NCBI RefSeq assembly: GCF_014384985.1
Contig: NZ_JACRSX010000001.1
Location: 1-64,000 of the forward strand
Length of the DNA: 64,000 nt
Reading direction: 5' to 3'
DNA from: Jutongia huaianensis
Lineage (GTDB): Bacteria; Bacillota; Clostridia; Lachnospirales; Lachnospiraceae
The notes beneath the pieces were generated by a model. That model did no database searches. It saw nothing but the letters and a program-made list of their open reading frames with translations, and was not told where the DNA came from. The translations under genes were made by a program, and so were the position numbers. This document shows, piece after piece, positions 25,181 through 33,017 of the stretch. Each line of letters starts with the position of its first letter. Position 1 is the first letter of the stretch.

Positions 25181-26521
25181 TCATTCTACATTTGTCTCAC
25201 AGAAATAAACATACACTGTGGTTCCCTCGCCCAGCTTACTGCGAAGCTCCAGACGCACATTATCATGCAGTGCGATGATATGCTTCACGATCGCGAGCCC
25301 CAGACCGGTACCTCCCGTAGACTTGGAACGGCTCTTGTCCACCCGGTAAAATCGTTCAAATATCCTCTCCTGATCCTTCTCCGAAATACCAATGCCGTTA
25401 TCCTTAACCTCCAGCACAGTCCGGTCAACCTCACGGTACACCGAAACATCCACTCTGCCTCCCGGATTGTTATAACGGATCGCATTGTCACAGAGATTGT
25501 AGATCAACTCATCCATCATCTGCCGGTTTGCCATAACCATCTGTTTTTCCCCGGAGAAGGAAATGCGGACCTGATGTTTCTCGGCTGCCATCTGAAGCAT
25601 TTCTACGCTATTGGCTGCCATCTCGCTGATATCCAGTTCCTCCATGATATCCTCCGTGGTCACATCCAGCTCAGACAGACGAATAATATCATTGATCAGT
25701 GCCAGCAGACGATTAGAACTTTTGTGAATCTCTTTTGCAAAGCGTTGTACATCATCCCCGGTGGCAATACCGTTTTCAATAAGTTCCGAATAACCGGAGA
25801 TCGACGTCAACGGTGTTTTCAGCTCATGGGAAACATTGGCAGTAAATTCCTGACGCATATTGGCATTTCGGATAATGTCCTCATGCTGGGTTCGTATGGT
25901 TGTGACATATGGCTCCAGCTCCTCATATACATGATACATGGCCGGCCCATCCAGATTCTGTGCCAGCTCCTCGATAGGCTTTACGATACTCTTTGTCAAT
26001 GCATGGGACAACCAAACGCATGCTGCAAACAAAAGGATACTGAGAGCCACAAGTCTTGGCACCGTACTGATCAGAATGCCTGTCATACTGCTTACTTCCT
26101 TGGAAATACGAAGTACATCTCCATTGTCCAGACGGACAGCATAATAAAATGCGCTTTTCCCCATAGTCTGGGAATTACGGACAGCCTTTCCCTCCCCATC
26201 TGCAAATGCAGCCTTGATCTCCGGACGGTTTTTATGATTTCCCATATCCTTAACATCTGCATAATTGTCACAGATTGCCTGGCCATCCGGTCCCACCAGC
26301 GTGATCCGGATCCTTTTGGGAATTTCTCTCATATCTGCATGATCCGGATCCGAGACAATATTCCATGCATCTGACTCGATCATCACATCGGCAGAGTTTT
26401 TCAGATCCTCGATCACTTCCTTGGTCAAAATCCCATAAAAGACAGTGGCAGAAAGTGCCACTGTCTCCAATATGGTGATAACTGTTAATATGATACACAT
26501 AAAATTGATCCGCCGTTTCAT
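25181..26521 (-). CDS. phoR: phosphate-type sensor histidine kinase (PhoR-like)
   Basis: 446 residues from the ATG at 26519-26521 with GGAGGAGG upstream. It has TM1 at about 6-28, an extracellular sensor of about 130 residues, and TM2 (LVALSILLFAACVWLSHAL), followed by a short HAMP-like linker KSIVKPIEEL. The phosphoacceptor H-box is NVSHELKTPLTSISGYSELI. The ATPase part has LCDNAIRYN, VKDNGIGISEKD and GGTGLGLAIVKHI. The preceding gene is its response regulator, 20 bases away. With the Na/Pi cotransporter and phoU-pstBA above, phosphate sensing is the natural role. Confidence 0.9.
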   Translation of the reverse strand: MKRRINFMCIILTVITILETVALSATVFYGILTKEVIEDLKNSADVMIESDAWNIVSDPDHADMREIPKRIRITLVGPDGQAICDNYADVKDMGNHKNRPEIKAAFADGEGKAVRNSQTMGKSAFYYAVRLDNGDVLRISKEVSSMTGILISTVPRLVALSILLFAACVWLSHALTKSIVKPIEELAQNLDGPAMYHVYEELEPYVTTIRTQHEDIIRNANMRQEFTANVSHELKTPLTSISGYSELIENGIATGDDVQRFAKEIHKSSNRLLALINDIIRLSELDVTTEDIMEELDISEMAANSVEMLQMAAEKHQVRISFSGEKQMVMANRQMMDELIYNLCDNAIRYNNPGGRVDVSVYREVDRTVLEVKDNGIGISEKDQERIFERFYRVDKSRSKSTGGTGLGLAIVKHIIALHDNVRLELRSKLGEGTTVYVYFCETNVE

Positions 26522-26541
26522 CCTCAGCCCTCCTCCATTTG

Positions 26542-27219
26542 TTAAACCAGATTCATGCAATATCCCACATTACGGACTGTCTTAATATACTTTCCGGCAT
26601 CTCCCAGCTTATGACGCAGTGTTTTAATATGCACATCCAGTGTACGGGACTCAATCTCACAGTTTGCATGCCAGATATGCTCCATAATGCTGTCTCTCGG
26701 AAGTACGATCTCCTGATTCTGGGCAAGATAATGAAGCAGCTCATACTCCTTATAGGTCAGCTCTACCGGCTTGTCTTCCACAAATACCTTTCTCTTTTCA
26801 TCATCAATCACCAGATCCCCGATCCGCATAATTTTCTCCGAATCCTGATCTCCCACACGGCGAAGCAGTGCCTTCACACGGGAAACAAGCTCCATCACAC
26901 CAAACGGCTTTGTCATATAATCATCAGCTCCATTGTCCAGCCCCTTGACCTTATCAAGCTCCGTGGTTTTTGCCGTCACCATAATGACAGGTATTTTCCG
27001 TGTCTCCCGTCTCTCCCGAAGCTTTTTTAAAATCGTCAGACCATCCTCATCCGGCAGCATAACATCTAACAGGATCAGATCCGGCTTTTTTTCCATAAGC
27101 TCTCTGGAAAAAGACTTTCCATCAGCAAATTCTTTGGTCTCGTGACCCGCATTTTTTAATGAAAAGCTCTCAATCTCACTGATATTTTTGTCATCCTCTA
27201 CAATATAAATCAAAGCCAT
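26542..27219 (-). CDS. phoP: phosphate-type response regulator (PhoP/PhoB-like)
   Basis: 225 residues from the ATG at 27217-27219 with GGAAGGCGGG upstream. The receiver has YIVEDDKN, the phosphoacceptor in LILLDVMLPDEDG, and DYMTKPFG. The C-terminal winged helix is OmpR-type, with LTYKEYELLHYLAQN and ESRTLDVHIKTLRHKLGDAG...VRNVGY. It is expected to bind Pho boxes, and three such sites with 11-bp-spaced hexamers are seen in this window before the Na/Pi, pstA and pstS genes. It lies 48 bases after the Na/Pi cotransporter gene. Confidence 0.92.
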   Translation of the reverse strand: MALIYIVEDDKNISEIESFSLKNAGHETKEFADGKSFSRELMEKKPDLILLDVMLPDEDGLTILKKLRERRETRKIPVIMVTAKTTELDKVKGLDNGADDYMTKPFGVMELVSRVKALLRRVGDQDSEKIMRIGDLVIDDEKRKVFVEDKPVELTYKEYELLHYLAQNQEIVLPRDSIMEHIWHANCEIESRTLDVHIKTLRHKLGDAGKYIKTVRNVGYCMNLV

Positions 27220-27267
27220 AATTATCCCGCCTTCCTGATTTTGGAGTAATTGTACCATACAACCACA

Positions 27268-28944
27268 TCAATTAAAATACCCGAAATCCACCGATTCCAT
27301 GACAGCATCTGCAATATTCACACAGCTGTTTCCTATACGGTCAATGCTGTGAAGAATCTTATTGAATGAAGACGTCAATGCAGCCTTACATTTACCGGTG
27401 CTGACACGCTTCATATGATCTTTGCGAAGCTTTAGATCCAGCTCCAGCACCTTGTCTCTCTTCTTAATGATCTTTGCCGCCTTATCCTTATCTCCGGTCT
27501 CCATAACCTTCAAAGAAGCGTCATACATATCTCCGATCAGCTTCAGGCTCTTTTCCAGATCCCTTGCCGCATCCTTGGAAAGTACGGACTTTTTCGTTTT
27601 CTGTGCTTCTTCCGAAAAGACCGATAAAATATCACCGCAAAGCAGCGAGATCCGGTTTACGTCACTGAGTACATACATAATCCCTGCAGTCTGGGTTGCC
27701 TGCTCCTCCGTCAACACACCTGCAGAAAACAGATTGGCCAGATACTCCGTGATTCTGTCATCCAGACTCTGAACCGTCTGAATCTTCTGCTGCAGCTTCT
27801 CCTTATATTCTCTGTCTTTAAGAGAAGATACCTCCGCTATCCCCGTGATAATTTCTTTCACAATGCCACTCAGCCGGATCACTTCCTGGGAAACAAGACG
27901 AAGTGCTGCTGTCGGCTGGTTGATCAGATTATTATCAAGATACATTGGCTGTGATGCCTCTTTCTCTTTCTGATCTCCCGGTATAATAAACATTACGATC
28001 TTTACCAGAAGCCAGATCAGTGGCAGCCATAAAATAGTCATGATCAGGTTAAACCCTGTATGGGCATTGGCAATCTGCCTGGAGATCACCTCCACCTCCG
28101 GTCCCTTCGGGGAAATATACTGTATCAGCTTTGCATACGGATGGATAAACCAGATAAAGATCATGCTTCCGCTGATATTAAACATACAATGTGCCAGAGC
28201 TGTACGCTTGGCATCCCTGCTCTGTCCGAGACTTGCCAGTAATGCCGTGATCGTTGTACCAATATTGTCACCTAACAGGATCGGAATCGCTCCTGCCAGG
28301 CCAAGGATACTTGCTCCGTTTGGTCCTGCCTGCTCTGCAAAATTCTGTAAAACCGCAATGGTCGCAGAACTGCTCTGTACAACAAGTGTCATTAATGTTC
28401 CCACACAGACGCCCAGGATCGGGATATCAGCCACCTTTGCGATCATTGCCGTAAAGACCGGACTTCCGGCCAGCGGCTTCATTACATCTCCCATAGTCTC
28501 AATCCCTAAGAAAAGAACACCAAATGCAAAAACGGTCTGTCCGATGTTTTTCACCTTCTCGGATTTACATAAGAAAGAAACAATAAATCCGGCAAAAATC
28601 AGCACATAAATATAATCACTGATCTTAAATGCAATGATCTGTGCTGTCATGGTGGTGCCGATATTAGCACCTAATATAATAGAAATTGCCTGTGGCAGAT
28701 TCATCAGACCTGCGCTGACGAATCCAATCGTCATAACAGTTGTCGCACTGCTGCTCTGTAAAACCGCTGTGGTCAATGCGCCTGCCAAAACTCCAAGTAT
28801 CGGATTTTTTGTCAAAAGTGCCAGAATTGATTTCATTTTCTCGCCTGCTGCCTTCTGCAGACACTCGCTCATCATGTTCATTCCAAACAGGAATAATGCC
28901 AACCCTCCCAATAGTCCAAATGCGATCTGAACCGAACTATTCAT
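27268..28944 (-). CDS. Na/Pi cotransporter family protein with PhoU-like C-terminus
   Basis: 558 residues from the ATG at 28942-28944 (GGAGG upstream). Two inverted repeats of the Na/Pi-cotransporter fold carry the QSSS signatures: ALTTAVLQSSSATTVM in the first and LVVQSSSATIAVLQNF in the second. GANIGTTMTAQ and GDNIGTTITALL follow them. After about eight membrane segments, the last ~200 residues form a soluble helical PhoU-like domain (LKDREYKEKLQQKIQ..., KSLKLIGDMYD). It imports phosphate with sodium. A Pho-type box lies about 100 bases upstream, and phoPR follow downstream. Confidence 0.93.
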   Translation of the reverse strand: MNSSVQIAFGLLGGLALFLFGMNMMSECLQKAAGEKMKSILALLTKNPILGVLAGALTTAVLQSSSATTVMTIGFVSAGLMNLPQAISIILGANIGTTMTAQIIAFKISDYIYVLIFAGFIVSFLCKSEKVKNIGQTVFAFGVLFLGIETMGDVMKPLAGSPVFTAMIAKVADIPILGVCVGTLMTLVVQSSSATIAVLQNFAEQAGPNGASILGLAGAIPILLGDNIGTTITALLASLGQSRDAKRTALAHCMFNISGSMIFIWFIHPYAKLIQYISPKGPEVEVISRQIANAHTGFNLIMTILWLPLIWLLVKIVMFIIPGDQKEKEASQPMYLDNNLINQPTAALRLVSQEVIRLSGIVKEIITGIAEVSSLKDREYKEKLQQKIQTVQSLDDRITEYLANLFSAGVLTEEQATQTAGIMYVLSDVNRISLLCGDILSVFSEEAQKTKKSVLSKDAARDLEKSLKLIGDMYDASLKVMETGDKDKAAKIIKKRDKVLELDLKLRKDHMKRVSTGKCKAALTSSFNKILHSIDRIGNSCVNIADAVMESVDFGYFN

Positions 28945-29040
28945 AAATTTTCCTCCATCTTCTTTACGTGCTTTTATCAACTCTTCTTTTTTACTTCTTA
29001 ATCATCATAACAAGCACTTGTAAAGCTTATATGGGGGTTA

Positions 29041-29057
29041 TGTAAAATGTAAGTAAA
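29041..29057 (-). promoter_or_regulatory. Pho-type box before the Na/Pi cotransporter gene
   Basis: The minus strand reads TTTACT-TACAT-TTTACA, two TTNAC-like hexamers with 11-base periodicity, as in PhoP-binding repeats of Gram-positives. TAACC and an AT-rich stretch follow toward the start codon. It matches the spacing of the two pst boxes. Confidence 0.55.
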
Positions 29058-29096
29058 AAATTTTACTTCCTTTTCACCACGTTTTTACTTAGGAGG

Positions 29097-29255
29097 ACAC
29101 CCATAATATTTCTTATATTTGACAACTGTGGATCTGATTTTTCCTTGAAATAATTGAATATCCGTGGACAATGATCGAAAAATTGTCTTGTCACTTACGG
29201 ATTTCGAAGAAAAATCACTACACTACTTTAAAGACATAAGAAATATTATGGGTGT
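29097..29255. mobile_element. MITE-like element, 159 bp, with bipartite terminal inverted repeats
   Basis: Perfect 20-bp inverted ends: acacccataatatttcttat at 29097-29116 and its complement at 29236-29255. Inside each end, after exactly 18 unrelated bases, comes a second inverted block TGATTTTTCnTnGAAAT (29135-29151 and complement 29201-29217; 15 of 17 bases agree). This two-block layout is typical of transposase binding sites, so the element is probably a non-autonomous derivative of an IS. No coding capacity and no clear target duplication were seen. It fills most of the 326-base gap between the Na/Pi gene and the remnants that follow. Confidence 0.7.
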
Positions 29256-29270
29256 TTTCGGGTTCATTCT

Positions 29271-29403
29271 TTAGCGGTAAATGGCTTTCCATTCGGTGGT
29301 TTTGCCGGTGTAGATGGCTTCGAGCTGATCCATCGTGATATCGTTTAATGGATTGTCTGCGTTTACGATCACAGCGATCTCGTCTCTGGCAATGACTTCA
29401 TAA
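29271..29403 (-). pseudogene. C-terminal remnant of a second PstS
   Basis: The minus strand reads YEVIARDEIAVIVNADNPLN, then DITMDQLEAIYTGKTTEWKA and a stop. This is the same C-terminal block as in the intact PstS at 56901-57809 (LDGIAVIVNTQND...IFTGEVTDWNDV). Only about 42 residues remain, joined in frame, across one TGA, to the remnant of an unrelated PHP-domain gene. It indicates that a further pstS copy once stood next to the Na/Pi-phoU region. Confidence 0.75.
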
Positions 29404-29945
29404 TCTGATCCAGCACATCAACAGAGGGAATTAAAATATCTGCCATACCCTTCAGCCCCTCCGGGAATCGATGGTTCTGTCGCGCCCTCATAACGCTCGC
29501 TTTCCAGATTGTGGGAATCACTTCCACCCAGACCAAACACAACATATCCATGCTTCCACAGATAATCCAGGAACGAAACTGCCTCGTCATTTGCTTCAGG
29601 CGCATATCCGCAAGTCGGATTATTCACAATCTCCATCAGATGAAGATGTTTTAACGGAAGATCATAATACAGCCACTTCCAGATATGTAAAAACGGATGA
29701 TTGATGCTCCACAGCCAGCCATTTTTTTCACATTCCCGGATGCTATATTTCATTTTTTTCCAGATATCCTCCTCCCTGGCTTCTTTCATAATATCCAAAA
29801 GCTGGGACGGCGCACCGGTACAGCCAAAAATGTTAAAATGTCCCAAACAGGTTGTGATCTCCACTCCCGGCAGGATCATAATATCTGTTTCGGGCCAGCC
29901 GATATGCACCACATTATGTTCTGTGTATGACGTTGGATAATTTTT
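29404..29945 (-). pseudogene. remnant of a PHP-domain phosphoesterase gene
   Basis: An open stretch without the usual N-terminus. It reads SYTEHNVVHIG, MILPGVEITTCLGHFNIFG, INHPFLHIWKW and GGSDSHNLESERY, in the order of metal-binding blocks in PHP (CehA-like) phosphoesterases. The first HxH block of such proteins is missing, and a TGA stands directly upstream at 29946-29948. The frame stops at a TGA close to 29410, followed by the PstS fragment. A shorter product from an internal ATG is possible, but it would lack part of the active site. Confidence 0.65.
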
Positions 29946-30027
29946 TCATAGAAATCTGTATTCCTTTCTAAGCCCGCAAACTTTGCTATATCCACAAAAT
30001 TATGCGTTTCATTTACACACTAAAGTA

Positions 30028-30279
30028 CTATTTTATTGTCTTTTCATTTCCCAGCAATACAGCCATACCAAAAGCAGCTCCCGGCAGCAGCGCAAAGACT
30101 GCACCGGCAGCGCCCACGGTATTCTGATAATCACTGCTTCCCGTGGTCAGGCAAAAAAGGAGACCAAATACACATCCCATTGCGAGCCAGCGTGTAATAT
30201 GCATCAGCAGCCACACGCCACCCACTGTTTTTATCTGCCAATCTGTATAATCTAACATCCATTCATATGCTTTCATCAT
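30028..30279 (-). CDS. small two-helix membrane protein downstream of phoU
   Basis: 83 residues from the ATG pair at 30274-30279, with the very good site AAAGGAGGTACTT. It contains two hydrophobic spans: VWLLMHITRWLAMGCVFGLL and AAGAVFALLPGAAFGMAVLL. A short polar loop GSSDYQN lies between them. I do not recognise the family. It lies 14 bases after the phoU stop, so it is probably part of the pstA-pstB-phoU unit. Confidence 0.65.
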   Translation of the reverse strand: MMKAYEWMLDYTDWQIKTVGGVWLLMHITRWLAMGCVFGLLFCLTTGSSDYQNTVGAAGAVFALLPGAAFGMAVLLGNEKTIK

Positions 30280-30293
30280 AAGTACCTCCTTTT

Positions 30294-30974
30294 CTACTGT
30301 GTCTGCTCCTCCGGGATCAGCTTGCCATGTACGTGCTCTCCTGTCAGAGAAAAGATCACCCATTCCGAAATATTGGTTGCGTGATCCCCGATCCTCTCAA
30401 AATATTTGGCGATCATCAACAGATCCGTCGCCTGCTCCCCACAGTTTGGATCTTCATGGATCAGCTGCACAAGCTCCGACTGAACCTTGCGAAACAGATC
30501 GTCTACCACATCATCCTTCTCAATCACGGCCGCTGCCTGAAGCTGATTGCGGTTTACAAATGCATCCACACTGCCCACCAGCATTACAGAAGTCTCCTTT
30601 GCCATGCTCTGAATATGATCCAGATGCTTAATATACGATTCCTCTCTCTTCAAAAGCGTTACGATGATCTCCGAAATATCGGATGCGTGATCTCCGATCC
30701 GCTCCATATCCGTGATCATTTTAAGTGCGGAAGAAATCTGACGGAGATCTCTTGCCACCGGCTGCTGCTGCAACAGAAGCTTCAGGCAAAGACTCTCAAT
30801 ATCTCTTTCCTGACGGTTGATCTGCTCATCGGAATCAATGACATATTTTGCCAGATCAATGTCCTGTGTTACCAGAGCCTTGATGGTATGCTCAATCGCC
30901 TTTTCGATCATGCTTCCCATCTCGATCAGCTCATCATTTAATTTATTTAACTGTTTATCAAAATGTGTTCTCAT
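30294..30974 (-). CDS. phoU: phosphate transport regulator PhoU
   Basis: 226 residues made of two three-helix repeats, each with a PhoU metal-binding signature: MITDMERIGDHASDISE and MIAKYFERIGDHATNISEWV. PhoU links the Pst transporter to the PhoR kinase and represses the Pho regulon when phosphate is ample. It follows pstB by 85 bases on the same strand. The length is typical. Confidence 0.97.
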   Translation of the reverse strand: MRTHFDKQLNKLNDELIEMGSMIEKAIEHTIKALVTQDIDLAKYVIDSDEQINRQERDIESLCLKLLLQQQPVARDLRQISSALKMITDMERIGDHASDISEIIVTLLKREESYIKHLDHIQSMAKETSVMLVGSVDAFVNRNQLQAAAVIEKDDVVDDLFRKVQSELVQLIHEDPNCGEQATDLLMIAKYFERIGDHATNISEWVIFSLTGEHVHGKLIPEEQTQ

Positions 30975-31059
30975 TTCTCTGCCACCTCTTTTTTGAACTG
31001 CTTTATTAACAATAACCTGCTATTTTAAAATCTTTATGGCATATACGCCACAATCTCCA

Positions 31060-31866
31060 TCATCCGAAACGTCCTGTGATATAATCCTCTGTCCGCTTAT
31101 CCTCCGGCATAGAAAACAGCTTCTCGGTATCGTTATATTCCACCATCTCACCCAGCAGAAAAAATGCCGTCTTGCTGGAGATACGAGTTGCCTGCTGCAT
31201 ATTATGGGTTACCATAATAATAGTGTAATCCTTCTGCAGCTCCAGTGCGAGTTCCTCAATATGAGCGGTAGAGATTGGATCCAGTGCCGATGTCGGCTCA
31301 TCCATCAAAATAACCTCCGGTTCCACTGCCAATGCTCTTGCAATGCAGAGACGTTGCTGCTGTCCGCCGGACAGGCCAAGTGCCGACTTTTTAAGACGAT
31401 CCTTTAACTCATCCCAGATTGCCGCCTGACGCAGGGACTTCTCCACAATAGCATCCAACTTCTGTCTTGAATGGATTCCGTGGGTTCTCGGTCCATATGC
31501 AATATTGTCATAAATGCTCATTGGAAATGGATTGGGATTCTGAAATACCATTCCAACTCTCTTCCGGAGATGATTCACATCCATATCCCCATAAATATTT
31601 TCATTTCCCAGCATAACCGTTCCCTCGATCCGGCATCCTTCCACCAGATCATTCATCCGGTTTAAGGATTTCAAAAAGGTACTCTTACCACAGCCGGACG
31701 GTCCGATAAATGCGGTAATACGATTCTGAGGAATATCAATATTGATATCCTTCAATGCGTGAAAGCTGCCATAATGAAGATTTAACTTCTCAACATGAAA
31801 CTTTGTTGCCGCAGATACCGGATGCTCCGATGCCTCAACCACAACATTTGAATATACTGAATCCAT
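31060..31866 (-). CDS. pstB: phosphate ABC transporter ATPase PstB
   Basis: 268 residues. ABC motifs: Walker [12 protein letters not shown]-loop [20 protein letters not shown], signature [17 protein letters not shown] and Walker [15 protein letters not shown], with the switch His in MVTHNMQQA. The NPNPFPMSI block is specific for PstB. The N-terminal ~20 residues are an extension of low conservation. GAGG precedes the ATG. It energises phosphate import through PstA and PstC. The gap to pstA is 84 bases. Confidence 0.97.
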   Translation of the reverse strand: MDSVYSNVVVEASEHPVSAATKFHVEKLNLHYGSFHALKDINIDIPQNRITAFIGPSGCGKSTFLKSLNRMNDLVEGCRIEGTVMLGNENIYGDMDVNHLRKRVGMVFQNPNPFPMSIYDNIAYGPRTHGIHSRQKLDAIVEKSLRQAAIWDELKDRLKKSALGLSGGQQQRLCIARALAVEPEVILMDEPTSALDPISTAHIEELALELQKDYTIIMVTHNMQQATRISSKTAFFLLGEMVEYNDTEKLFSMPEDKRTEDYITGRFG

Positions 31867-31950
31867 AACTTTTCCTCTTTTCTAAATAAATCTGATTTTC
31901 TTTTTATATCAAAACTGCTTACGCAGAGAATATGCTGTCGATCACATTCA

Positions 31951-32817
31951 TTAAACCTTTGATTTCAGCTTGTTGGCCAAAATGTTAGAGATAAAATTGA
32001 TGACAATCACAAATACCAGCAATACAACTGCTGTAGCAAACGCCTGATCCGTATGAAGACCTTCCTTTGATAAGTTGTACATATGTACGGAAAGGGTTCT
32101 TACCGATGAACCGAAGAAGCCCTTGATTCCGGCAGTTACCTTAGGAACTGCTGCCACTGTACCTGCCGTAAAGATCAATGCGGCAGTCTCTCCCACGATA
32201 CGCCCAATGGAAAGGATCACACCGGAAAGAATTCCCGGTACTGCCGATGGAAGTACCGTCCGGAATACCGTCCGAAGCTTTCCGGCTCCCAGTCCGAAAC
32301 TTCCTTCCCGGTAGCTTTTCGGCACTGCCAGAAGTGCTTCCTCACTGGTTCTCATAATCGTCGGCAATACCATGATCGCCACCGTCAGCGCACCGGATAT
32401 CAGTGAATATCCCATATGAAGTGCTGTACAGAAGAACAGCATTCCGAACAATCCATATACGATTGACGGAATACCTGACAACGTCTCTGCCGTCACCCGG
32501 ACAAGTCCGACAATTTTATTTCCCTTCTTTGCATATTCCACCATATAGATCGCTGCAAAGATTCCAAGCGGTCCTGCCACCACAATTGCAAGGATCGTCA
32601 ACAGCAATGTGTTGATCAACGCCGGCAGCATAGACACATTGTCTGAATTATACGTCCAGGCAAACAGCTCCGGTGTCAGATGAGGCACTCCCTTTACCAG
32701 AATGTAAACAATCAGCGATCCCAGTGCCAATACCGTGATCACCGCCGACAGGATTGTCAGCAGCAGCACCACCAGAGAACCTGGATGATGGAGATATGTT
32801 TTTAATTTCACCTTCAT
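31951..32817 (-). CDS. pstA: phosphate ABC transporter permease PstA
   Basis: 288 residues from the ATG at 32815-32817 (AGAAAGG further upstream). Six membrane spans are visible. The Pst-type segment ETLSGIPSVVYGLFGMLFF and the coupling-helix EAA-like block REGSFGLGAGKLRTVFRTVLPSAVPG are present. It pairs with PstC, but pstC lies about 23 kb away. Here pstA is the first gene of its unit and has its own Pho-type promoter and leader hairpin (32895-32986). Confidence 0.96.
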   Translation of the reverse strand: MKVKLKTYLHHPGSLVVLLLTILSAVITVLALGSLIVYILVKGVPHLTPELFAWTYNSDNVSMLPALINTLLLTILAIVVAGPLGIFAAIYMVEYAKKGNKIVGLVRVTAETLSGIPSIVYGLFGMLFFCTALHMGYSLISGALTVAIMVLPTIMRTSEEALLAVPKSYREGSFGLGAGKLRTVFRTVLPSAVPGILSGVILSIGRIVGETAALIFTAGTVAAVPKVTAGIKGFFGSSVRTLSVHMYNLSKEGLHTDQAFATAVVLLVFVIVINFISNILANKLKSKV

Positions 32818-32887
32818 TTTCCTACATTTCCTTTCTGTAATTCGCAAATGGCCAATTCAAGGGAACGAAAATATTTCCCATAACATA

Positions 32888-32917
32888 AGAAAAAGCCATC
32901 GCTTTATTCACGATGAC
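32888..32917 (-). terminator. leader hairpin with T-tract before pstA (attenuator-like)
   Basis: GTCATCG and CGATGGC (arms 32911-32917 and 32895-32901, one G-T pair) around a 9-base loop, then TTTTTCTT on the minus strand. It lies between the Pho-type promoter and pstA. A similar hairpin follows the pstS promoter at 57953-57974. It may attenuate or stabilise the transcript. Confidence 0.6.
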
Positions 32918-32958
32918 TTAATCTTAAATTTATGAAGTAAAATCTGCTATCCTGTTTA

Positions 32959-32986
32959 CGTCAAATCTGTGTAAAATATCTGTGAA
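32959..32986 (-). promoter_or_regulatory. Pho-type promoter of pstA (three 11-bp-spaced hexamers)
   Basis: The minus strand reads TTCACA-N5-TTTACA-N5-TTGACG. After the last hexamer come 17 bases and TTTTAC, a weak -10. The same hexamers, in the same order and spacing, precede pstS at 58016-58043, and the following ~45 bases are also similar. The region between the CHAP gene stop (33018) and pstA thus holds a complete regulatory module. Confidence 0.75.
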
Positions 32987-33017
32987 GTGGTTATTGAGCC
33001 CACTTTGCTCCCATTTC

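Noticed and set aside
25139..26374. 411-codon open frame on the plus strand
   Set aside because: It is antisense to the clear PhoR kinase gene, has no family features, and contains low-quality His/Cys/Ile-rich sequence typical of shadow frames.
29369..29605. 78-codon minus-strand frame across the PHP/PstS remnant junction
   Set aside because: Different frame from both remnants and no similarity to either. It exists only because of the chance open frame at the junction.
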